Below, in pieces: positions 57,702 through 64,000 of a stretch of 64,000 nucleotides of DNA. The notes under the pieces were generated by a model. That model saw nothing but the letters and a program-made list of their open reading frames with translations. It did not search any database and was not told the origin of the DNA. The stretch comes from Promineifilum sp019695075 (GTDB lineage: Bacteria > Chloroflexota > Anaerolineae > Promineifilales > Promineifilaceae): contig JAHCIO010000015.1 in assembly GCA_026129185.1 (NCBI GenBank), positions 33,843-97,842 of the forward strand, read 5' to 3'. The translations under genes were made by a program, and so were the position numbers. Position 1 is the first letter of the stretch, and each line of letters begins with the position of its first letter.

Positions 57702-57749
57702 TTACGGACCTATTCGGTTGTAGGCTGATGCAATTGTTTTCAGCACCAT
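57702..57749 (-). CDS. Possible 15-codon leaderless leader peptide
   Basis: ATG 57749 to TAA 57702-57704, encoding MVLKTIASAYNRIGP. The ATG lies 6 nt downstream of TATACT, where transcription should start. The hairpin follows its stop directly. The arrangement is that of an attenuation leader, though there is no obvious run of one amino acid. Confidence 0.4.
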   Translation of the reverse strand: MVLKTIASAYNRIGP

Positions 57750-57755
57750 ACCCTT

Positions 57756-57783
57756 AGTATAGCCGGACAGCGGCGGGTGTCAA
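57756..57783 (-). promoter_or_regulatory. Strong promoter of the SWIM transcript
   Basis: Minus strand: TTGACA (57778-57783), 16 nt spacer, TATACT (57756-57761). Predicted start at about 57749, giving a leader of about 128 nt before the SWIM gene. Confidence 0.65.
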
Positions 57784-57863
57784 TTGGACTAACTGACTAT
57801 TGCCCTCCGATGTAGGCGGTATTGGGTGGCAGTTGTGGGGCAAAAGCAGGTTCACACGTGGGC

Positions 57864-60428
57864 CTATTCCGTCACGCGCACGGCCGACAACAACAGCCTG
57901 TCATCCAGCCACCGCCCATCCTCGCCCACCAGTTGCAGCCGCCGGTCGTCGGCCCCCTCGATGGACACCTGGACGGTGTAGTTGCCCGGCGGCCGGTTGG
58001 AATCGCCGGGGATGACGTGAACGTCCGCCACTATCGCGGAGTCCGCCGCCGCGGAGTCCACCACCGCGGAGTCCGCCACCGCGGAACCCACCGCTGCGGA
58101 GTCCGCATCCTCAGATGCGGGACGACCAACCACCAGCGGCCGCTGCTCGTGATGGACAACGTTGCCCGCCTCGTCCAGCAGCCGCACCTGCACGTCGTAC
58201 CCTTCCGCCGCGGCCGGGCCGGCCGTCCAGTAAAGCGTCACCGTCAGCGGCTCGCCGGCCGGCACGACGCGCCGGTCGTAGGCGTAGCCGGCCAGTTGGA
58301 AGCGATCCTCGAAGCGGTAGATGCCGGCGTTGGGCAGCGCCGCGTCCGGGTCGGCCGGCGTGAGGGTGACTCCGCCCAGCGGGAAGCTGTCGCCGAGGCC
58401 CGTGCCCGTGGCCGCGTCGGTGATGCCCAGCCGATAGCTGCCGGGGGCGTAGAGGCCGACGCGCACCTCGGCCGACGCGGGCACGTAAGCCGTTTCCGGC
58501 ACATAGAGCCGCAGCCGCTCCACGAAGCGGTCGCCCGGCCGCCACTGGCTGCTGGGGAAGTTGCCCAGACCGGGGTGGGTATCGCGCTGAGCCACCAGCG
58601 CGCCCGTCTGGCTATCGACCAGGTGGACGAACAGCAGGTAGTCGCCCGGCGGCTGGCCGGTCACTTCCCAGTAGAGGTCGATGCCGATCGGCTCGCCGGG
58701 GCGGACGGCGGTTGTGTCGATGGCGTAGCCGCGCAGCCGCACCAGCGTGTCGAACTGGATGTCAACCGGGTTGGGCAGCGCCGCGCCCTCGGCCCAGGCC
58801 GCCGGCCGCGCGTAGGCCGGCCGCAAGTAGCCGAACAGGGCCACGAGCGACAGGGCGATCAGACCCAGGTTGACGGCCCAGGCGAGCAAAGGTTCCAGGT
58901 TCCAGGTTCCAGGTTCCAGGGAGGAGCGCTCACGCAAAGGCGCAAAGAAGCCAAGGCGCAAAGGAAGAAGAGCAAGCTTCTTCTTCTCCCCCTTTGCGTC
59001 TTGGCCCCTTCGCGCCTTTGCGTGAGCCTCTTCCCCCGGCCCCTTCCCCCACAGTGTCAGCCCATAGAACATCAAAATCCCCAACGCCGGCAATGCCGGG
59101 AAGAAGAAGCGCCCCATCGGCCCGGCCGGGCTGACGAGCAGGTAGTTGAAGAGGACGGCGAAGAAGACGGCGACGGTCAACAGGAGAAGCGGGGGAGCGG
59201 GGGAGCGGGGGAGCAGGGGGGCGAAGAAGGATGAGTTGGCAGGGCGATTGCGCCAGCGGCGGACGAGGGCATAGACGTAGCCGGCCAGGGCGAGCACGAG
59301 GACGGCGAAGAGGCCGATGTAGATCGCCGGCGGCAGCGGGATCTGCCCGTAGCCGAAGCGCCCCCACAGGCTCGTCCAGGCGTAGGGCAGCTCTGACACG
59401 GCCAGCCAGAAGCTCTCGCGCGGGTCGCGCACGCCCCAAAGTTGCGTCAGTTCCTCGATGCCCGTCGGCTCGCCATAGAGCCGCTGGTTGCGCAGGAACC
59501 ACCAGCCGGCCAGCAGCGCCGTCACGCCGACGAGCAGGGCGTTGACGACGATCCACTGCCGCCACTGCCCCCGTCGCCAGGCGACCCAGGTCACGGCCGC
59601 CTCGATGACGACGATGATGGCCGCCAGGTTGAACTTGCTCAGCAGCGCCAGGGCATAGAGCGCCCCCAGGGCCACGCCCCACGCCGGCCGCAGCCCGCGC
59701 GGGTCGCGCAGCAGCCGCACGCAGGCATACGTTACCGCCGCGCCGGCCATCGCCGCGGCGACATCGTTGTTGATGGCCGCGGCCATGTAGAGGAACATCG
59801 GGTTGAAGGCCACAAAGGCGGCCGACCCGGCCGCCAGCGCCGGCCGCCGCGGCCAGATGAGCCGCGCCGTGGCCCAGGTCAGCCAGACCGTGGCCGCGCC
59901 GTAGAGCAGGTTGACCACCCGCGCCAGGTGCGCCGCCAGCGCCTCGCCGCGCCAGGGAAAGGCCTCGTCCGGGCCGTGGAGGTACTGGTTCTTGTTGTCG
60001 CGCCCCACTTCCCAGTAGCGGTAATCCCAGAAGGGATTGGTCGGCGGCTCGTAGCAGATGTCGCGGCCGGTGTCGATCCAGAAGGTCAGCAGCGCCGCCG
60101 TGGCGTAGTAGAGCGGCGGGTGGTGGCCCTGAATAGTACAGGGCAGGTCGCTCGTCTGCCCCTGCACCGGCAGCGCGTGCCGCTGGATGATGTGCTGGAC
60201 GAAGCGGTAGTGGCGCAGCTCGTCGGTGGCCTCGTGCAGCGGGTTGATGGCGCTGGTGGCCAGGCCGAGGACGAGGAAGGCGGCCAAGATGGCGAAGAGG
60301 ACGACGGACGACGGACGACGGACGACGGGCAGAGACGCGCCGTGGTCTGTCGTCCGTGGTCTCTTGCCCATCCGCAGGCCGTGGTCTGTCGTCTGTCGTC
60401 TATCGTCCACCACTCGTCCGTCGTCCAT
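57864..60428 (-). CDS. DUF2142/GT39-like multi-pass membrane protein carrying five in-frame repeats
   Basis: About 854 residues. The membrane half has around ten helices and an acidic periplasmic loop (INPLHEATDELRHYRFVQHI then GHHPPLYYATAALL), like polyprenyl-phosphate-sugar-dependent glycosyltransferases. The C-terminal about 320 residues are soluble, with two beta-sandwich-like modules (GYAIDTTAVRPGEPIGIDLY; AGYAYDRRVVPAGEPLTVTL). In-frame dispersed repeats encode the first about 40 residues (DRRQTTDHG), APLLPRSPAPP, EEAHAKARRGQDAKG to FFAPLRERS, LEPGTWNLEP, and SEDADSAAVGSAVADSAV. The start ATG 60428 shares one base with the previous stop (TGATG). Confidence 0.78.
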   Translation of the reverse strand: MDDGRVVDDRRQTTDHGLRMGKRPRTTDHGASLPVVRRPSSVVLFAILAAFLVLGLATSAINPLHEATDELRHYRFVQHIIQRHALPVQGQTSDLPCTIQGHHPPLYYATAALLTFWIDTGRDICYEPPTNPFWDYRYWEVGRDNKNQYLHGPDEAFPWRGEALAAHLARVVNLLYGAATVWLTWATARLIWPRRPALAAGSAAFVAFNPMFLYMAAAINNDVAAAMAGAAVTYACVRLLRDPRGLRPAWGVALGALYALALLSKFNLAAIIVVIEAAVTWVAWRRGQWRQWIVVNALLVGVTALLAGWWFLRNQRLYGEPTGIEELTQLWGVRDPRESFWLAVSELPYAWTSLWGRFGYGQIPLPPAIYIGLFAVLVLALAGYVYALVRRWRNRPANSSFFAPLLPRSPAPPLLLLTVAVFFAVLFNYLLVSPAGPMGRFFFPALPALGILMFYGLTLWGKGPGEEAHAKARRGQDAKGEKKKLALLPLRLGFFAPLRERSSLEPGTWNLEPLLAWAVNLGLIALSLVALFGYLRPAYARPAAWAEGAALPNPVDIQFDTLVRLRGYAIDTTAVRPGEPIGIDLYWEVTGQPPGDYLLFVHLVDSQTGALVAQRDTHPGLGNFPSSQWRPGDRFVERLRLYVPETAYVPASAEVRVGLYAPGSYRLGITDAATGTGLGDSFPLGGVTLTPADPDAALPNAGIYRFEDRFQLAGYAYDRRVVPAGEPLTVTLYWTAGPAAAEGYDVQVRLLDEAGNVVHHEQRPLVVGRPASEDADSAAVGSAVADSAVVDSAAADSAIVADVHVIPGDSNRPPGNYTVQVSIEGADDRRLQLVGEDGRWLDDRLLLSAVRVTE
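58022..58120. repeat. GCGGAGTCC-type tandem repeat within the membrane-protein gene
   Basis: Six about 15-nt units of the form CCGCGGAGTCCRCC encode ADSAV-type pentapeptides, ending in GCATCCTCAGATGCGG. The same end sequence occurs at about 22540. Confidence 0.7.
58890..58920. repeat. GGTTCCAGGTTCCA tandem repeat
   Basis: Four 7-nt units AGGTTCC, directly abutting hairpin copy H. Encodes LEPGTWNLEP in the reverse frame. Confidence 0.65.
58921..59035. repeat. Dispersed CTCACGCAAAG-type hairpin repeat, copy H (within a gene)
   Basis: Left arm GCTCACGCAAAGGCGCAAAG, right arm CTTCGCGCCTTTGCGTGAGC. It interrupts the membrane-protein gene in frame, between two hydrophobic segments. Confidence 0.85.
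59186..59225. repeat. GCGGGGGAGCGGGGGAGC tandem repeat
   Basis: Three to four 9-nt units in frame in the membrane-protein gene; the translated LLPRSPAP also occurs at the start of the protein at 8863. Confidence 0.65.
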
Positions 60429-60430
60429 CA
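60297..60430. repeat. GACGACGGACGACGG / GTCTGTCGTCTGTCGTC repeat region
   Basis: ACGACGGACGACGGACGACG at about 60300; GTGGTCTGTCGTCCGTGGTC and CTGTCGTCTGTCGTCTATCG follow. It encodes the N-terminus of the membrane protein downstream. Short related stretches occur at about 61.93, 62.86 and 23.87 kb. Confidence 0.7.
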
Positions 60431-62470
60431 CTCCAATTCCAGCCGCACATGGTCTTGCCCATCAACCGTAAGGATGCGCTCGCCGGTCATGGGGTCGTAG
60501 AGGCCAAAGAGGACGGCCGCCGGCCGCGCCCCCGCCGGCGTTGGCAGCAGGTGGCGTTGCAGGAAAACGTCGCCCGGTTGCAGCGTTTGCGGATCGACCC
60601 ACAGGCCATCGTCGCCGACGAGAAACGCGCCGCTGTCATCGACGAGCTGGGCGAAGACGTACAGGCGCGGGCCGGAGTAGACGCCGGGCGGCGGCGGGTT
60701 GCTGATGAGCGGCAGCGGCGGCAGCGCCAGCGGCGAATCGACGCGCCACTCCAACTCCAGTTGCCCGCCCGCGGCGTTATAGACGGCCGCCACCCAGCAC
60801 AGCCCGTTGGCGAAGCACAGCGGCGCTTCGGACAGGAAGCCCTGCCCGTCCAGCGTCGGCGTCACCGACGGGGCGACGCGGGCCAGGGTGTAGTCGCCGC
60901 GCAGTAGGTTATCGCCCGGCAGCGGCGCGAACAGCCCCGCGTAGGGCGACTCCACGCCGGGGTAGCCGCTGAAGCTGACGTCGGGCCAGAGTAGCAGGGC
61001 GCGCCGCGGGTCGTACCAGCGCGGACGCACGTCATCGCGTCCGCCTAGGGCCATCTCCAGGGCGACGCGGTCCCACGGCCCGGCCAGCAGCCCGGTGATG
61101 CCGAAGTCGGTCGGCCAGGGCGCGGCCGGGTCGCGCAGCACGAAGTCGGCCACGTCCTCGATGTCGGCCCGGTAGAGGTAGCGCACCATGCCGCGCGCCG
61201 GCCACTCGCCGAAGTAGGCCGGCAGATCGCGCGCCGCCGTGGCCACGAGCAGCAGCGCCGCCAGTAGCCCGGCCGCCCAACCGCGCCGCGCTGGAGCCAA
61301 CCGCCGCCAGCCGGCCAGCGCGCCCACCGGCAGCGCCGCCAGCAGGTAGAAGGCCGGCTGGGCCAGCATGGCGTGGCCGAGGCTGGCCGGCGGGATGCTG
61401 AGCACCGCCGGCGAGATGCCCACCAGCCACCAGATGAGCAGGAAGGCGGCGGCGTAGAAACCGAGTTTCTTCTGAGAAACTCGGTTTCTAAGCGGCCGCA
61501 GCGCCGCCACGGCCGCCAGAGCCACGCCCACCCAGAACGCCGCGCCGCCAGCCAGCCCGAAGATGGGCCGCCCGGGCACGTTGTAGAGCCACTCCGGGTC
61601 GCCGCCGGCGACGGGCATGAGCAGGGCGGCGGCGGCGTGGTCGAGCAGACGGCCGAAGTCGCCCGCGCGCGCCTCGATGAGCGGCAGAGCCAGCTCGCCG
61701 ACGCGCGCCTCGGCCGCCGGTTGCGCGGCGATGGCCAGCACCAGCGGCAGCGCCACCAGCCCGGCCACGGCAGCCATCACCAGCAGCCCGCGCCAGCGCC
61801 CCCGCAGCGCCCCCGGCGCGACCAGCGCCAGATAGACGACGAACGCCGCCGGGATGAGCGGCGCGCCGCGCGAGGCGAAGTAGGTGTGGAAGCCCAGGCC
61901 GAGGAACAGGCCGGCGGCGGCGAAGGGGATGACGGACGACGGACGCACCATCGCCCGCCAGAACCAATAGAACGCCGCCAGGGCGAACACCGGCGTGCTG
62001 ACGTGGCGGATGCCGACGCGGCTGTACATCAGCCCCCAGAAGCTGACCGCCAGCAGCGCCGCCGCCGTCAGGCCCACGGCCGGGCCGAACAGCCGCCGGC
62101 CGACGGCATAGGTCAGCGGCACAGCCAGCGTGCCCAGGAGCGCCGACAGCAGGCGGATGCCCGGCGCGGTGGGGCCGAACGCGGCCAGGAAGAGGGCGTT
62201 GAGGCCGTGGTAGAGCGCCTCGTGGCCGGAAGCGTCGGGGTAGTAGAAGCGCAGGTCGCCGGCCAGCATCTTCTGCGAGACGACCAGCGTCTCGATCAGT
62301 TCGTCGTCGCGCCAGCCGGGGGGCACGTCCGCCAGCGCCCAGACGCGCAGCCCGAAGGCCAGCAGGACGATGGCCACGGCCCACGTCGCCGGCCGGCGCA
62401 GCAGCGCCGCGGCCAGTTCCCGCCCCGGATAGGTTCGCGGCGGCGCGTGGTAGACGGTGATGTTATCCAT
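60428..62470 (-). CDS. Glycosyltransferase-39-like membrane protein with C-terminal soluble region
   Basis: 680 residues. About ten to eleven helices; a first loop WRDDELIETLVVSQKMLAGD and onward to DASGHEALYHGLNALFLAAF has the Asp/Glu and His pattern of PMT-like enzymes, followed by RLLSALLGTLAVPLTYAVGR. The C-terminal about 200 residues are soluble. In frame are a palindromic repeat (RNRVSQKKLGFYAA) near residue 330 and a GACGACGG-type repeat (MVRPSSVIPF) near 180. The start overlaps the upstream gene by 8 nt and the stop overlaps the next by 1 nt: a tight three-gene operon. Confidence 0.8.
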   Translation of the reverse strand: MDNITVYHAPPRTYPGRELAAALLRRPATWAVAIVLLAFGLRVWALADVPPGWRDDELIETLVVSQKMLAGDLRFYYPDASGHEALYHGLNALFLAAFGPTAPGIRLLSALLGTLAVPLTYAVGRRLFGPAVGLTAAALLAVSFWGLMYSRVGIRHVSTPVFALAAFYWFWRAMVRPSSVIPFAAAGLFLGLGFHTYFASRGAPLIPAAFVVYLALVAPGALRGRWRGLLVMAAVAGLVALPLVLAIAAQPAAEARVGELALPLIEARAGDFGRLLDHAAAALLMPVAGGDPEWLYNVPGRPIFGLAGGAAFWVGVALAAVAALRPLRNRVSQKKLGFYAAAFLLIWWLVGISPAVLSIPPASLGHAMLAQPAFYLLAALPVGALAGWRRLAPARRGWAAGLLAALLLVATAARDLPAYFGEWPARGMVRYLYRADIEDVADFVLRDPAAPWPTDFGITGLLAGPWDRVALEMALGGRDDVRPRWYDPRRALLLWPDVSFSGYPGVESPYAGLFAPLPGDNLLRGDYTLARVAPSVTPTLDGQGFLSEAPLCFANGLCWVAAVYNAAGGQLELEWRVDSPLALPPLPLISNPPPPGVYSGPRLYVFAQLVDDSGAFLVGDDGLWVDPQTLQPGDVFLQRHLLPTPAGARPAAVLFGLYDPMTGERILTVDGQDHVRLELE
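61455..61493. repeat. AGAAACCGAGTTTCT-type palindrome within a gene
   Basis: AAACCGAGTTTCT-TCTG-AGAAACTCGGTTT: perfect 13-bp arms, in frame in the glycosyltransferase gene. No second copy was found in the window. Confidence 0.7.
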
Positions 62471-64000
62471 CGCTGTCGGCCGGCAGCACGGTCAGGGTGG
62501 TCAGCGTCAACTGGTCGCCGCCGCCGGCCAACGGCAGCCGCGCGCCGTCCGGCCGGGTATAGACGCCGACGGTCAGCGGGTACGTCCCCGGCGCGGCGTC
62601 GCCCGGCAGGGGGATGACGTGCAGTTGCAGCAAGGTGTCGCCGGCCAGCCAGCTCTCGCCCGGCGCGCCGAGGCTGTCGGCCTGGGCCAGCGGGCCGGCC
62701 GGCCCGTCGAGATGGGCGAATAGGGCTGCGCCGGGCAGCGGGCGCTCCAGCCGCCACGCCGTCACCAGCGTGATGGCGTCGCCCGGCCGCGCCGTCGTCG
62801 TCGAGAGGTCGTAGCCTAGCCAGGTGGCGTGCTCGCCGAATTGGGCCGTCAGTCGGCCGTCGTCTGTCGTCTTCATCCTTGCCAGCGCCGCGGCCACTGC
62901 CGCCGGCCCAACGATCGAGTATACCCGAACCGGCCGGTCGAGGTCGTCGGGACGCATGGGCAACTCATCTACCAGCGTGGCCGCGGCCAGATAGGGCTGC
63001 AACGCCGCCGGCACGGGCGTGAAGCCGGGGATGAGCAGCGTCGCCTCGGCCTCGGCGGGCAGCAACAGGCTCTCGCGCCCGTCGAACCAGCGCGGCCGGA
63101 CGGTGGGGTTGCGCAGCGTCAGCAAGGCCACGGCCGGCGTGTGGAAGGGGCCGGGGGTGATGGTCGAGACGGCCGCCGCCCCGCCGCGCGCGTCGAGAGC
63201 GCGCAGGGCCGTCACCATCGTCGTCTCATACTGCACGCGTACGTCGGGGGCGTTGGCCCAGTGGCCGAGGTAGTCGCGAGCGGTCGTGACGGCCAGCGCG
63301 GCGACGAGCAGCAGCCCGGCCAGCGCCGCCGCCGCCGCCCAGCGCCGCCCGCGGGCCGCTGCCCAGCCCCAGACCGCGCCCATCGGCAGCGCCGCCAGCA
63401 GGAACACGGCCGGCTGCGCGCCGATGGCTTGCGTCGTGCTCAGCCCCGGCCCGGTCACCAGCACCGGAGCCATGCCCAGCGCCAGCCAGACGAGGGCCAG
63501 GAATGCCCCCGGCGCGGCCGTCGCCGGCAGCCGCAGCCGCGCCGCCGCCCGTGGCCCGGCCACGGCCAGCCACCCGGCCAGGATGAGGCCCACATAGAAC
63601 AGCCAGCCCAGCGGCCCGGGCAGGAAGGGACGGCCGGGCAGGTTGTAGCGCCAGGCCGCGTCGCCCTCGATGGTGAACAGGCGCAGGCTGGCCACAGCGT
63701 TGGCCCACAGCGGGCCGAAGTCGCCGCCGGCCGCGGCCCGCAGCGGCGCGCTCAGTTCGCCGACGCGCACTTCCAGCTGGGGGTTGGCGGCCAGGTAGAG
63801 CAGCAGCGGCGCGGCCACGGCCGCGGCCACCAACAGCGTCAGCAGCGGGCCGCGCCACGCCGTCCGGCTGTGCCACGCCGTCCGGCCGGCTGCGCCGGGC
63901 CGCAGCCACAGATAGCCGGCCAGCAGCGGCAGCGCCAGCCACATCACCCGCGCCGGCAGATAGGTATAGAATGTCAGGCCGAGCAGCACGCCGGCCAGGC
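62463..64000 (-). CDS. Glycosyltransferase-39-like membrane protein (N-terminus cut by window edge)
   Basis: 512 codons of the C-terminal part lie in the window. LLGLTFYTYLPARVMWLALP matches the region after LGLGFHTYFASRGAPLI of the neighbour, so the two are paralogs. Several helices are followed by a soluble tail (LGYDLSTTTARPGDAITLVT, resembling the modules in the gene at 57864). A GTCGTCTGTCGTC repeat encodes MKTTDDGRLT in frame. It overlaps the next gene by 8 nt. Confidence 0.78.
   Translation of the reverse strand, partial: LAGVLLGLTFYTYLPARVMWLALPLLAGYLWLRPGAAGRTAWHSRTAWRGPLLTLLVAAAVAAPLLLYLAANPQLEVRVGELSAPLRAAAGGDFGPLWANAVASLRLFTIEGDAAWRYNLPGRPFLPGPLGWLFYVGLILAGWLAVAGPRAAARLRLPATAAPGAFLALVWLALGMAPVLVTGPGLSTTQAIGAQPAVFLLAALPMGAVWGWAAARGRRWAAAAALAGLLLVAALAVTTARDYLGHWANAPDVRVQYETTMVTALRALDARGGAAAVSTITPGPFHTPAVALLTLRNPTVRPRWFDGRESLLLPAEAEATLLIPGFTPVPAALQPYLAAATLVDELPMRPDDLDRPVRVYSIVGPAAVAAALARMKTTDDGRLTAQFGEHATWLGYDLSTTTARPGDAITLVTAWRLERPLPGAALFAHLDGPAGPLAQADSLGAPGESWLAGDTLLQLHVIPLPGDAAPGTYPLTVGVYTRPDGARLPLAGGGDQLTLTTLTVLPADSDG

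Overview
High-GC bacterial DNA that reads like a filamentous, aerobic or facultative Chloroflexota genome (Anaerolineae/Promineifilum-like). This is inferred from gene content: biotin-dependent acyl-CoA carboxylases, an F420-type luciferase-like oxidoreductase, secreted proteins with Thr/Pro linkers and C-terminal membrane anchors, many large glycosyltransferase-39-like membrane proteins, and abundant short dispersed hairpin repeats. No rRNA, tRNA, CRISPR array or complete insertion sequence was seen. The first and last genes run off the window.

Layout. 1-10 kb: di-heme peroxidase (partial), DUF123 protein, large secreted pullulanase, ROK kinase, VOC protein, membrane protein. 10-27.8 kb: acyl-CoA metabolism. 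A three-gene carboxylase operon (carboxyltransferase, a biotin-carboxylase-like protein lacking key catalytic residues, a biotin carrier) is followed by a canonical fused biotin carboxylase/carrier, an acyl-CoA dehydrogenase, an LLM oxidoreductase and a methylcrotonyl-CoA-carboxylase-type carboxyltransferase. Together they suggest leucine/isovalerate or related branched acyl-CoA breakdown. Two membrane proteins with a shared C-terminal domain, a secreted 5'-nucleotidase and two toxin-antitoxin (TA) loci lie among them. 27.8-35.4 kb: a lower-GC accessory block with a HEPN-like protein, a HigBA-type TA cluster, a BKACE enzyme, a ThDP decarboxylase, a DinB-like protein, a CPBP protein and an IS256 fragment. 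35.4-46 kb: RNA methyltransferase, glycosyltransferase, secreted LysM and beta-propeller proteins, class A penicillin-binding protein. 46-49.3 kb: three TA loci (Doc type with a VapC remnant, RelBE-like, BrnTA) around a P-loop kinase. 49.3-57.8 kb: secreted Ycf48-like propeller, sugar isomerase, a scar region, an AT-rich two-gene HEPN module, a RumA-like protein without its catalytic cysteine, CPBP protein, cupin and SWIM protein. 57.8-64 kb: three overlapping glycosyltransferase/DUF2142-like membrane proteins on the minus strand.

The most unusual feature is the density and variety of short dispersed repeats. At least a dozen families are recognisable. The commonest is a hairpin whose arms contain CTCACGCAAAG-type sequence, with about eight full or partial copies. 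Several families sit in frame inside genes and are translated; one membrane-protein gene near 58-60 kb carries five different ones. Other points worth following: the catalytically altered biotin carboxylase, the two-gene HEPN module at 53.5-54.8 kb, a possible transcription attenuator with a leaderless 15-codon upstream ORF before the SWIM gene, -10 boxes placed about 6 nt before start codons, and several palindromic TA operators.
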